Positions 8,114 to 15,600 of a stretch of 41,309 bases of DNA are shown here, in pieces. Below the pieces are notes generated by a model. That model had not been told where the DNA came from. It ran no database searches and worked only from the letters and a program-made list of their open reading frames with translations. The DNA comes from Lachnospiraceae bacterium (lineage in GTDB: Bacteria; Bacillota; Clostridia; Lachnospirales; Lachnospiraceae), in NCBI GenBank assembly GCA_029054245.1, contig JAIDFQ010000021.1, forward strand, positions 1 to 41,309. Direction: 5' to 3'. How positions within the stretch are numbered: position 1 is the stretch's first letter; each line of letters starts with the position of its first letter. The translations under genes and the position numbers were made by a program.

Positions 8114-8267
8114 GCGTCAACTATATATTGAGGAAAGTGTTGAAACAGTGTGCCGACAATAATAGTTGATTGGATGCTTGATATTTCGGCTGTATTTAAA
8201 CAGCCGCCATTCAATGATATGCAGGAAAATGGATAAGATGGGATTTAGAGGAAAGGCGGGTGGTTTT

Positions 8268-8870
8268 GTGTGTGGCAGATATTATGTGGATGATGAAACG
8301 GCAAGAGAAATTGAACAGATCATTTGTTTGGCAGGTGAGAAAGTAAAAAGAGCAGTTTCATCAAAGCTGCAGTTTCAGGCAAAAGATATACATCCAACAG
8401 AAACAGCTCCGATATTGATGGCATCAAATCAGGAGCTGAAATGCAGTCTGCAGCGATGGGGATTTCCGGGATTCCGAGAAAAACAGGTTATTTTCAATGC
8501 CAGAAGCGAATCCGTATTGAAGAAAAAGACATTTAGGGAAAGCACGGAATACAGGCGTATAGTGGTACCGGCGGCATGGTTCTATGAGTGGAATCGGAAT
8601 AAGGAGAAGAATATTTTTTATCGTCAAGAGAAACAGACGCTGTTCATGGCAGGGATATACAGCCACTATCAGGAGGGAGACTGCTTTGTAATTCTTACCA
8701 CGGAAGCAAACTCTTCTATGAAACCGGTACATGACCGCATGCCGCTCATACTGGAAAAAAGTGAGATTATTCCGTGGATATTTGATAGGGGGAAGGGCAA
8801 GGAGCTTCTCCATAAAGTGCCATGCTTATTGGAAAGAAGAGCTGATTTTGAGCAGATGAGCCTTTTTTAA
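8268..8870 (+). CDS. SOS response-associated peptidase / abasic-site DNA-protein crosslink protein (YedK/HMCES)
   Basis: I place the start at the GTG at 8268. That makes residue 2 a Cys in MCGRYYVDD, as the family requires: HMCES/YedK proteins use Cys2, exposed after Met removal, to form a thiazolidine link with abasic sites in single-stranded DNA. An upstream ATG frame would bury this Cys and cannot be right. The other active-site residues are visible: Asn in VIFNARSES (about 77), Glu in AAWFYEW (about 107) and His in PVHDRMP (about 155). Length is 200 residues, normal for the family. It lies upstream of a Y-family polymerase, which suits a role in damage tolerance. Start choice and family are both well supported. 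Confidence 0.9.
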   Translation: MCGRYYVDDETAREIEQIICLAGEKVKRAVSSKLQFQAKDIHPTETAPILMASNQELKCSLQRWGFPGFREKQVIFNARSESVLKKKTFRESTEYRRIVVPAAWFYEWNRNKEKNIFYRQEKQTLFMAGIYSHYQEGDCFVILTTEANSSMKPVHDRMPLILEKSEIIPWIFDRGKGKELLHKVPCLLERRADFEQMSLF

Positions 8871-8921
8871 TATTTAGACAGAAATAGACAAAAATTGGAA
8901 AAAATAATATATTGAAAAGCG

Positions 8922-8950
8922 TTTACTACAAACAGATGTTCTGGTATAAT
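8922..8950 (+). promoter_or_regulatory. Promoter of the Y-family polymerase gene
   Basis: TTTACT (8922-8927) and TATAAT (8945-8950) are 17 bases apart, with TGG before the -10 (extended -10). An SOS-like word lies within the spacer. Confidence 0.65.
8929..8942 (+). promoter_or_regulatory. LexA/SOS-box-like dyad inside the polymerase promoter
   Basis: CAAACAGATGTTCT differs from the Gram-positive LexA core GAAC-N4-GTTC by one base (AAAC-AGAT-GTTC). It lies between the -35 and -10, where a bound repressor would block polymerase. Damage induction would suit a translesion polymerase. The match is imperfect, so this is a candidate only. Confidence 0.5.
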
Positions 8951-8978
8951 GATATTATTCATAAAGATACAAAAGATG

Positions 8979-9011
8979 AAACGGACAGAGGCGGAGTGCC
9001 TTTGTCTGTTT
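8979..9011 (+). promoter_or_regulatory. Leader hairpin upstream of the polymerase gene (possible attenuator)
   Basis: AAACGGACAGAGGC (8979-8992) and GCCTTTGTCTGTTT (8998-9011) form a 14-bp RNA stem including two G-U pairs, with a 5-base loop. TATTTC follows, a weak U-tract. After it, a 23-codon frame (ATG 9035, with CGGAGG just upstream) overlaps the polymerase start at 9073 in another frame. Confidence 0.5.
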
Positions 9012-9072
9012 ATTTCTCTAAAGAAGCGGAGGAAATGAAGGATAGAAGATACGATGAAAAGGACGTGACGGC

Positions 9073-10359
9073 ATGGGTGAAAGTATCGTTTTTCATATTG
9101 ATGTGAACAGTGCTTTTTTATCATGGGAGGCTGTGTACAGGGTAAAGCACCTTGGCGGAGAACTTGACCTGCGGATGATACCGTCTGCGGTAGGCGGAGA
9201 TATATCCAAAAGACATGGCATTATTCTTGCAAAGTCTATTCCTGCCAAGAAATACAATATAAAGACTGGAGAACCGGTGACAGACGCCTTGCGAAAATGT
9301 CCGAACCTGATATTGGTGTCCCCCAACTATGAACTATACGAAAAAAGTTCAAAGGCTTTTATCGAGATTTTAGAGAAATATTCAGATAAGGTGGAGCAGT
9401 ACAGCATAGATGAGGCATTCATGGATATGTCTGGCACAGAGAGTCTCTTTGGGGTGCCTGTGATAGCGGCAAATGCAATAAAGGACGAGATCTATCAAAA
9501 GCTTGGATTTACTGTAAATGTAGGCATATCAAACAACAAACTGCTTGCGAAAATGGCAAGTGATTTTAAAAAGCCAAATCGTGTGCATACCTTATTTCCG
9601 GAAGAAATAGAGAAAAAGATGTGGTCACTGCCAGTAGGGGATTTATTTTTTGTAGGCAGTGCATCAGAGAAGAAACTGCATGCTCTTGGTATCCGAACAA
9701 TTGGCGAGCTGGCGAAGGCAGATGTAAACATGTTAAAGTCCGTATTAAAAAAGCATGGGGAAGTGATCTGGAATTTTGCGAATGGCAGGGATGGATCAAT
9801 GGTGGAGCCAGTCCCTATGGATAACAAAGGCTATGGCAATTCCACAACGATTTCGTTTGATGTGACGGATGCCCAGACTGCCAAAATGGTTCTACTGTCT
9901 TTAGCTGAAACAGTGGGGCGCAGACTCCGTAAGGATGATGTTCGGATAGAAACGGTTTCTGTAAGCATCCGCTTTTATGACTTAAGGTATGTGTCACATC
10001 AAAGTGTACTAAAATCGGCAACCAATATCACAAAAGAGATACATGATGAAGCGTGCAGACTGTTTGACGAATTATGGGATGGCACACCCATAAGACATTT
10101 AGGAGTGCATACCAGCCGGGTGAGAAGGAATGGAAATGACAGACAGCTTACCTTATTCGATTATACTGACTATGAGAAAATGGAAAAGCTGGATCGGTCG
10201 ATAGACAGCATACGTGAGAAATTTGGTGCGGATGCCGTTCGGAGGGCATCCTTTTTAAAACAGGATAGAATCGAGCATATGAGTGGAGGGATTTCCAAGG
10301 CAATGAAATTGCCTTTAGAAAAAAGAATTGTGGATAATAGGAATGAGAAGGTGAGGTAA
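9073..10359 (+). CDS. Y-family DNA polymerase (Pol IV/UmuC-like)
   Basis: A 428-residue translesion polymerase. The two catalytic carboxylate motifs are intact: FHIDVNSAFLSWEA (Asp10) and YSIDEAFMDMS (Asp113, Glu114). The dNTP-binding Tyr/Arg region appears as KYNIKTGEPV, and the thumb and little-finger regions follow (SVSIRFYDLRYVSHQS, GVHTSRVR). The length and the C-terminal part after TLFDYTDYEKMEKLD resemble the Firmicutes UvrX/YqjW and DinB-like group more than plain E. coli Pol IV. The ribosome site is weak (AAGGAC), but a short overlapping frame from 9035 could deliver ribosomes. The promoter contains an SOS-like box, and the next gene overlaps by one base (TAATG). It bypasses damaged bases with low fidelity. 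Confidence 0.88.
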   Translation: MGESIVFHIDVNSAFLSWEAVYRVKHLGGELDLRMIPSAVGGDISKRHGIILAKSIPAKKYNIKTGEPVTDALRKCPNLILVSPNYELYEKSSKAFIEILEKYSDKVEQYSIDEAFMDMSGTESLFGVPVIAANAIKDEIYQKLGFTVNVGISNNKLLAKMASDFKKPNRVHTLFPEEIEKKMWSLPVGDLFFVGSASEKKLHALGIRTIGELAKADVNMLKSVLKKHGEVIWNFANGRDGSMVEPVPMDNKGYGNSTTISFDVTDAQTAKMVLLSLAETVGRRLRKDDVRIETVSVSIRFYDLRYVSHQSVLKSATNITKEIHDEACRLFDELWDGTPIRHLGVHTSRVRRNGNDRQLTLFDYTDYEKMEKLDRSIDSIREKFGADAVRRASFLKQDRIEHMSGGISKAMKLPLEKRIVDNRNEKVR

Positions 10360-10670
10360 TGGGTTTTCGGTTAGGGGATATAGCGGAAAGGACAGAACAT
10401 GGCGTTCTGCGTGGAATCCAAAGAGAAATTGCCTGTGAATGCTGGTTTACCAGCAAAGGCAGGAGCATTCCGAAGATCATCAAGGTAATGGATGAGGAAG
10501 GAATGCTGCATACCATAAGAGAAATACAACTGCTGACATCGGAAGAGAAGACCTATTCCGGCATACGGACGGTAGAGCATTTATGCAGAATTAATTTAGG
10601 CGGCAGGCTGGAAACTGTCAAGCTGATATTTACAAAGGAGACCTGTAAGTGGTCACTTGTGGAATTATAG
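10359..10670 (+). CDS. Small conserved-looking protein coupled to the Y-family polymerase
   Basis: A 103-residue protein whose ATG overlaps the polymerase stop codon (TAATG), so it is almost certainly translated with it. It reads MGFRLGDIAERTEHGVLRGI at the start and LGGRLETVKLIFTKETCKW near the end, and looks like a small alpha/beta domain. There is no signal peptide, membrane helix or metal motif. In Bacillus the related polymerases UvrX and YqjW are followed by YolD/YqjX-type small proteins. This sequence occupies the same genetic position, but I cannot recognise it as YolD. A role as accessory or regulator of the polymerase is inferred from position only. Confidence 0.6.
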   Translation: MGFRLGDIAERTEHGVLRGIQREIACECWFTSKGRSIPKIIKVMDEEGMLHTIREIQLLTSEEKTYSGIRTVEHLCRINLGGRLETVKLIFTKETCKWSLVEL

Positions 10671-10765
10671 TGCAAAAATTGTGGCAATCTCTGATTTCTG
10701 GTTCTGCCGCCTGTGTACTGGCTTTTTATGACGGCAGCAGAGAGCAGGGTGATTTATAAAGAAAT

Positions 10766-11206
10766 TTAAATCCCGTCATTCATACAACCGGAAGTATCCT
10801 CCTTGTCCTGCGAAAGCCTAAACAATCCGGTCATTTCCTGGCTGTCTTCCAACACGCTGAAAAGATCTGCTTCAGACAGCTCTGCATCATCAGCTCTAAG
10901 GCATAATTCCACTGCAATCGCCACATTTATGCCGTAAATAACGTAAATATTTGAATGCCCTTGGGAAATTGTAACCGATGCGTTAAAAGGACTTCCGCTT
11001 AAAAGATCACATAATATGATAATCTGCTGACATTGCTTTTCAAAAAGGTCAGAAATAGCGGTATGAAGCTTTTCTTTTAAAAGTTCTACACTCTCTCCCG
11101 GAAAGTCAACGGAAAGGACATGATCTGATTCGCCGGCAAGAAGCGAAACGGCGCTGTGCATTCCGCTGGCAAAGGTGCCGTGCCCTGTAAAAATAATTCC
11201 TGTCAT
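10766..11206 (-). CDS. Mannose-family PTS EIIA component
   Basis: From the ATG at 11206 (AGGAGG 10 bases upstream; a nearer ATG at 11215 is too close to it) the product has 146 residues, the usual size of a separate IIA(Man) domain. The phosphorylation site is the His in GIIFTGHGTFASGM (His9). The fold motif IIILCDLLSGSPFN is also typical. EIIA takes phosphate from HPr-P and passes it to EIIB. It is the last gene of the IIB-IIC-IID-IIA order and is set off from IID by about 100 bases holding a hairpin. The C-terminal 20 residues are polar and probably disordered. The sugar is not evident from EIIA alone. Confidence 0.85.
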   Translation of the reverse strand: MTGIIFTGHGTFASGMHSAVSLLAGESDHVLSVDFPGESVELLKEKLHTAISDLFEKQCQQIIILCDLLSGSPFNASVTISQGHSNIYVIYGINVAIAVELCLRADDAELSEADLFSVLEDSQEMTGLFRLSQDKEDTSGCMNDGI

Positions 11207-11261
11207 GATGTACATTCCTCCTGTAATACGTGTGTGAAATAATTTGATGATGATTAAGGGG

Positions 11262-11294
11262 AGGCAGGAGCATCGACAAAGAATGCCCCTGCCT
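11262..11294 (-). promoter_or_regulatory. Intercistronic hairpin between PTS EIID and EIIA genes
   Basis: On the coding strand AGGCAGGGGCA and TGCTCCTGCCT form an 11-bp stem with one G-U pair around an 11-base loop. There is no U-tract, so it is more likely an mRNA-stabilising or processing element than a terminator. Confidence 0.5.
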
Positions 11295-11310
11295 TCATAA
11301 AAATAAGTAT

Positions 11311-12108
11311 TTAGAAGATACCAAAGAAAGAACCGATAACACAAAGGATAATGGTAATTACGATCAGCATGGTCGGTGATTTCTTTTTGGATCTGATCAG
11401 ATAAAAGATAAACAAGGTGTACAGCATGGGAAGCAGGTTAGGCATAATAGAGTCAAATACATCTGCCTGCAGATTCACAACTGCATCGCCGGAGGTAATC
11501 GTTAAAGCGGTGTTCAGGGTAACATAAGAGGCAATCAGACCTCCGATTACCGTCATGCCCAGTATACCTGCAGCACGCGTGATTTTGTCACCGATAACAC
11601 TGATCTTGTCCAAGATTCCTATACCCAGTTTATATCCCATATGCAAAAAGCCAAACCGGATCGCAAAGCCAAGCAGGTTAAATGCCAGGAAAAAGAAGAT
11701 CGGTCCAAATACACTTCCGTTCATGGCAAATGAAATGCCGATACCTGCCAGAATCGGAATCGCGGTGAACCAGACGAGAGAGTCGCCCAGACCGGCAAGA
11801 GGTCCCATAAGCGCCACTTTGATTCCGTTGATTAATTCTTTTTTCTCTTTTCTCTCTTCCATGGCGGCACAGATTCCCATAATCAATGTGATGGCATAAG
11901 AATGAGAATTCATGAAGGTGAGGTGATTCAGTTCCCGTTCTTTCTTTTCCTCTTCATCGTCAGCATAAACTTTTTCGATGACAGGTTTCATGGAATAAGT
12001 AAATCCAGTTGCCTGCATTCTTTCATAGTTGAAGGTGGTATTAAGAAGAATAGAACGAAAGCCTACTTTATTTAAATCTTTTTTGGTTAAGGTTGTATTA
12101 GATTCCAT
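11311..12108 (-). CDS. Mannose-family PTS EIID component
   Basis: A 265-residue membrane protein. The N terminus (TLTKKDLNKVGFRSILLNTTFNYERMQATGF) and the loop motif GIKVALMGPLAGLGDSLVWFTAIPI are diagnostic for EIID of the mannose/fructose/sorbose group. Hydrophobic segments follow at about 110-140, 180-205 and 225-262. With EIIC it forms the membrane channel through which the sugar is imported and phosphorylated. Its start overlaps the end of the EIIC gene by 11 bases, indicating translational coupling. It belongs to the minus-strand operon driven from the 13379-13565 control region. Confidence 0.9.
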   Translation of the reverse strand: MESNTTLTKKDLNKVGFRSILLNTTFNYERMQATGFTYSMKPVIEKVYADDEEEKKERELNHLTFMNSHSYAITLIMGICAAMEERKEKKELINGIKVALMGPLAGLGDSLVWFTAIPILAGIGISFAMNGSVFGPIFFFLAFNLLGFAIRFGFLHMGYKLGIGILDKISVIGDKITRAAGILGMTVIGGLIASYVTLNTALTITSGDAVVNLQADVFDSIMPNLLPMLYTLFIFYLIRSKKKSPTMLIVITIILCVIGSFFGIF

Positions 12109-12877
12109 CCGAATAATCCTCGCTTTCTGTAGTAGTAGTCAGCACAGCTGCCTTTTTGCCGGAAATCATATAGTCGTAAACCGCAATGCATACGCCAATC
12201 ACTGCAAGGGGCAGAATTGGAAGTGATAAATAGGTTACCAGAATAAAGCCCATTGCAAGGAAAATAATGTAATCCTTTTTGAACATGGTGTTGAGCAGGA
12301 TTGCAAATCCGATTGCAGGCATCAGTCCACCGGCAACGGAAAGACCGTTGATCAGCCATTCAGGAAGAATGTTGACAATGACCTCAGCCTTGTCGATGCC
12401 AAGCCAGATGGGCAGGAAGGCTACGATTGCATAGCAGAAAAAGATGACAACGGAAGCTTTCAATTGTATCAGATCAAATTGCTTGGATTTTCCCTGCTTG
12501 ATATATTTGGTAGCAGAAGTGTTGAAGTAAGAAAATCCGGTGTACATCAGGATGACGATTCCCTGCATCAGTACGGCAAAGGGAACGCCGAAGCCAATGG
12601 CAACGTCAGCGCCTTTTCCACTGGCGATACCGAAAACGACACCGATTACAGTGCCGATTACCATATTAGGAGGTGCAGCGCCTCCAATCGGCATCAGCCC
12701 CATCCACATCATTTCAAATGTGGCGCCGATGATTAAACCTGTCTTTATATCGCCCATGACAAGACCGATGATAGTTCCTAAAATAAGGGGACGATAGGTC
12801 TGGAATACTTCCATATAACAGTCGATTCCGACCAGTCCGGTGATGATTGTGATAATGATGATTTGTGCAAATGACAT
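12098..12877 (-). CDS. Mannose-family PTS EIIC component
   Basis: A 259-residue polytopic membrane protein of the sorbose/mannose EIIC family: IGLVMGDIKTGLIIGATFEMMWMG and PIGGAAPPNMVIGTVIG are the typical substrate-channel motifs. At least six hydrophobic segments are visible. It is followed by EIID with an 11-base overlap and preceded by EIIB with a 21-base gap containing AGGGAGG. EIIC carries the sugar-binding site. Homologues take up mannose, sorbose, N-acetylgalactosamine, or Amadori products such as glucoselysine; sequence reading alone cannot choose. Confidence 0.9.
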   Translation of the reverse strand: MSFAQIIIITIITGLVGIDCYMEVFQTYRPLILGTIIGLVMGDIKTGLIIGATFEMMWMGLMPIGGAAPPNMVIGTVIGVVFGIASGKGADVAIGFGVPFAVLMQGIVILMYTGFSYFNTSATKYIKQGKSKQFDLIQLKASVVIFFCYAIVAFLPIWLGIDKAEVIVNILPEWLINGLSVAGGLMPAIGFAILLNTMFKKDYIIFLAMGFILVTYLSLPILPLAVIGVCIAVYDYMISGKKAAVLTTTTESEDYSDGI

Positions 12878-12898
12878 TTGTTTACTCCCTCCCTAGTG

Positions 12899-13378
12899 TT
12901 ATAGAAGCGTTGCCATATCTATAGAATGATCTTTGGGAAGCATTCTATACTCCACAGTCACGCCTTTGTCAATAAGTTCCTTCATTGCTGCAATTTCTTC
13001 TACATCTGCATATACGGTCCTTTGCAGTTTCTTCTTTCCTTCTTCATCATGCATATTTCCGATATTGACGGTTGTAATAGGCACATTTCCTGCAACCAGT
13101 TTTGCCACCTGAATGGGTGTGCGGCAGATAATTGCAATTTTCTGTGTAGGACTTGCTTTATAAATAATGTCGATCGTTTTTTGTATGGTGAAGAATCTGA
13201 TTTGCATATTTCCAGCAGCTAGTTTTAATAATGTCTGCTGCATGGAATCTTCTGCAACCTCATCATCAGCGACAATACAAAGGTTTGCATTATATGTTTT
13301 TAGCCAGTTAGTGGCAACCTGACCATGGATCAGGCGGTTATCCACTCTTGTTAAAACAATGTTAGGTGTATTTCCCAT
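12899..13378 (-). CDS. Mannose-family PTS EIIB component
   Basis: A 159-residue cytosolic IIB domain. The active site is the His in VLTRVDNRLIHGQVATNWLK (His19), which accepts phosphate from EIIA and gives it to the sugar. The nearby motifs LCIVADDEVAEDSMQQTLLK and KAVQ-type strands (KIAIICRTPIQVAKLVAGN, ITTVNIGNMH) are standard for the family. It is the first gene of the PTS operon, with AGGAGGG 8-10 bases upstream of the ATG at 13378, and sits next to the divergent control region. Fused IIAB forms are common elsewhere; here IIA is a separate distal gene. Confidence 0.9.
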   Translation of the reverse strand: MGNTPNIVLTRVDNRLIHGQVATNWLKTYNANLCIVADDEVAEDSMQQTLLKLAAGNMQIRFFTIQKTIDIIYKASPTQKIAIICRTPIQVAKLVAGNVPITTVNIGNMHDEEGKKKLQRTVYADVEEIAAMKELIDKGVTVEYRMLPKDHSIDMATLL

Positions 13379-13403
13379 GTTGATTGTAACCCTCCTTTAA
13401 ATA

Positions 13404-13415
13404 GTCATGACGTCC
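13404..13415. promoter_or_regulatory. Operator-like word, PTS side
   Basis: GTCATGACGTCC lies just downstream of the expected transcript start of the PTS operon. The 11-base word TCATGACGTCC recurs exactly at 13531-13541 on the SIS side. It contains the overlapping palindromes GTCATGAC and GACGTC. The likely binder is the GntR/UTRA regulator at 14720-15436. Confidence 0.6.
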
Positions 13416-13430
13416 GTATCTCTTAAAAAG

Positions 13431-13459
13431 AAAATATCACACAATAAGCAATGTGTCAA
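13431..13459 (-). promoter_or_regulatory. Promoter of the PTS operon
   Basis: On the minus strand TTGACA (13459-13454) and TATTTT (13436-13431) are 17 bases apart. Confidence 0.7.
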
Positions 13460-13494
13460 TAAATAATTAGAAAAATAAAAATTAATTATACATA

Positions 13495-13523
13495 TTGACA
13501 AAAAAGGGAATAGAATGTATGAT
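13495..13523 (+). promoter_or_regulatory. Promoter of the SIS-GntR operon
   Basis: TTGACA (13495-13500) and TATGAT (13518-13523) are 17 bases apart. The second operator-like word starts 8 bases after the -10. Confidence 0.75.
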
Positions 13524-13530
13524 TTAAACA

Positions 13531-13541
13531 TCATGACGTCC
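13531..13541. promoter_or_regulatory. Operator-like word, SIS side
   Basis: TCATGACGTCC is an exact copy, in the same orientation, of the word at 13405-13415. It covers the expected +1 region of the promoter at 13495-13523, where a bound repressor would block transcription. Confidence 0.6.
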
Positions 13542-13565
13542 TAACCAAATATAAGGAGTGTAATT

Positions 13566-14699
13566 ATGGCAGAAAAAAAATTATTGATGGATGAATATGT
13601 GCAGGCAGCATCAGCACAGGCGTTAAAAAACATTGAAAATTCTTATGAGCTGACCAAACCAATGGTGGACATGTATATGGAAGGAAAGTATAAATCTGTC
13701 TGCATCGTGGCTTCCGGCTCGAGCAGGAATGGGACTGAAGCGGCGATTGACTTTATGAGAAGATATATGGGGACGTTGGTGGAAGTGATGCCGCCATTTA
13801 CGTTCACGCACTATCATTATGATTTGGTCAAGGATGATTTCATTGTTGTTGTATCCCAGAGCGGAGCCAGCACCAACAGCATTGATGCGCTTAAAAAGTT
13901 AAAAGAAATGGGAAAACCTGCGATAGGAATCACTGCAAATCTTGAAAATGATTTTAAGGACTACGCAGATTTTGAGATTGATTATGGTGTCGTGGAGGAA
14001 AAGGAGCCTTATGTTACAAAAGGAGTGACACTGCTGGCTTTATTCTTCATGCTGTTTGCCCTTGAAACAGGTAAAAGGACGGGGCATATATCTGAAGAAA
14101 CGTATAATGCAGAGAAACAGCAGCTAAGGGAAGCATTTGCCGCCTACGAAAAGGTGCTTGCCGCTGTGCCTGATTTTATCCATGCCCACATAAAGGAATT
14201 AAGTTCTTTACAGAAAACCTTTTTATGTGCAGCAGGCGGTGCATACGGCGCTGTGTGTGAGGGAGCGCTAAAAGCAAGCGAATTGATGAAGATTCTTGCC
14301 GTTCCCTTGGAGACGGAGGAATATATTCATGGGTATAATCTGCAGTTGGCGCCTGAACATACTGTGTTCTTTCTTGATACAGCAGCAGAGACTTCAAAGA
14401 GAGTAAGGGATATTTATCGTGCCACCCGTAAGGTGACGGACCGGGCGTATATGCTCACCTGCTTTGACGGTCTTGAGCAGGATAAAAATGTGTTAACCGT
14501 GCAGACCAGCGCGGAACAGTCAGTGTCCTCAATTTATTGCTTGCCATTTTTCCAAATGATAGTATATACTATTACTGTATATTTAGATTGTCTGGAGCAG
14601 CACCCGCTCTTGAAGGAATTTAACACGGTTGTTTCCTCCAAATCTGATAAATATGCGAAAGATTATATACGAAGATTAAACTGTGAATTTGAACAGTAG
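13566..14699 (+). CDS. Double-SIS-domain sugar-phosphate isomerase/deglycase-like enzyme
   Basis: A 377-residue protein with two SIS domains, as in the GlmS isomerase half, AgaS and FrlB. Domain 1 has CIVASGSSRNGTEAAIDFM and the phosphate loop VVVSQSGASTNSIDALK. Domain 2 has FLCAAGGAYGAVCEGALKASE and the active-site-like segment PLETEEYIHGYNLQLAPEH, whose His sits where GlmS relatives open the sugar ring. Next to a mannose-family PTS, the substrate should be a 6-phosphate made during uptake. In enteric gfr loci this combination degrades fructoselysine or glucoselysine; a deaminase or isomerase of amino sugars is the alternative. AAGGAG precedes the ATG. GntR follows after 20 bases. Confidence 0.75.
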   Translation: MAEKKLLMDEYVQAASAQALKNIENSYELTKPMVDMYMEGKYKSVCIVASGSSRNGTEAAIDFMRRYMGTLVEVMPPFTFTHYHYDLVKDDFIVVVSQSGASTNSIDALKKLKEMGKPAIGITANLENDFKDYADFEIDYGVVEEKEPYVTKGVTLLALFFMLFALETGKRTGHISEETYNAEKQQLREAFAAYEKVLAAVPDFIHAHIKELSSLQKTFLCAAGGAYGAVCEGALKASELMKILAVPLETEEYIHGYNLQLAPEHTVFFLDTAAETSKRVRDIYRATRKVTDRAYMLTCFDGLEQDKNVLTVQTSAEQSVSSIYCLPFFQMIVYTITVYLDCLEQHPLLKEFNTVVSSKSDKYAKDYIRRLNCEFEQ

Positions 14700-14719
14700 G
14701 AAAAATCTGGGGAGAAACT

Positions 14720-15436
14720 ATGTTGGGAAAGATACCGTTATACCAACAGCTGATCGAAGAACTTGTAAAGTATATTTCAGACGAGAAGCTGCTTCCAGGG
14801 GATCAGATTATAACAGAGCCTGAGATTAGCCGGAAATATGGTGTGAGCAGGGCGACTGTGCGCCAGGCAATCCAGGAATTGGTGAACGCAGGCGTACTTG
14901 TCAAGCTTCATGGAAAGGGCACCTTTATTGCGGAACCTAAGGTAAAAATGAACGTCACGACCTTCGGCAGCTTCAGCAGTATGGCGAAAGAGCAGGGGTT
15001 TCATCCGTCAACCAAGATATTGTGTTTTCAGGAAATCATGGAACCAACGGACAAGGTACGCAAGAGGCTCTTGCTTGAGCCAGGGGAAAGTGTAATTTAC
15101 TTAAACCGTCTAAGATATCTTGACGGAAATCCAGCGCTGATAGAGAAAACCTACATTCCGCAAAGGCTGTTCCCCCACTTTGATCTTTTGAAGGTTGAAA
15201 AATCAGGATTATACAACTTTTTTAAGGAATGCGGTATAGAAAATCTGAAAGGTTCAGAGAGATTTACGGCATGTATACCTACAGAGGAAGAAAAAAAGGC
15301 GCTTGAGATTTTAGACTCCGATCCCTGTATCAGGGTACGTAGGATCATGAACGATGGGGAGACGCCTGTTGAATATACGGTTTGCATTTTCAAAAATAAA
15401 ACCTTACAGTTTGAATCGGAAATAGAAGTAAAATAG
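14720..15436 (+). CDS. GntR-family transcriptional regulator with UTRA effector domain (HutC subfamily)
   Basis: A 238-residue regulator. The N-terminal winged helix (about 1-75) reads IPLYQQLIEELVKYISDEKL, LLPGDQIITEPEISRKYGVS and RATVRQAIQELVNAGVLVKL, ending in the wing HGKGTFIAEPK. The UTRA domain (about 90-235) binds a small effector, usually a sugar phosphate (VIYLNRLRYLDGNPALIEKTYIP). It shares an operon with the SIS enzyme and probably represses both arms of the divergon through the repeated word TCATGACGTCC. The effector is probably the phosphorylated PTS substrate. Family certain; target and ligand inferred. Confidence 0.88.
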   Translation: MLGKIPLYQQLIEELVKYISDEKLLPGDQIITEPEISRKYGVSRATVRQAIQELVNAGVLVKLHGKGTFIAEPKVKMNVTTFGSFSSMAKEQGFHPSTKILCFQEIMEPTDKVRKRLLLEPGESVIYLNRLRYLDGNPALIEKTYIPQRLFPHFDLLKVEKSGLYNFFKECGIENLKGSERFTACIPTEEEKKALEILDSDPCIRVRRIMNDGETPVEYTVCIFKNKTLQFESEIEVK

Positions 15437-15444
15437 TGTTTTTT

Positions 15445-15472
15445 AGGGCAGGCTGCGGGCTTGCCCTTTTCC
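15445..15472 (+). terminator. Terminator after the GntR gene
   Basis: AGGGCAGGC (15445-15453) and GCTTGCCCT (15459-15467) pair over 9 bp, including one G-U, with a 5-base loop, followed by TTTCC and further T-rich sequence. Confidence 0.75.
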
Positions 15473-15600
15473 TCTCTTTTTAATAGCAATTACAGCAGGA
15501 ATGTGGTAAAATATAAGAACATATTTTCGGCGGATTGTAAGATGAGAACAAGAAGATTTGAAGCGCAAATTCGCGGGTTAAGCAAGAATGGAGGATTATT

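Noticed and set aside
10704-10737. CTGCCG...CGGCAG hairpin as bidirectional terminator between the polymerase and PTS units
   Set aside because: Only a 6-bp stem with a 22-base loop and no proper T-tract on either side; too weak to list as a feature.
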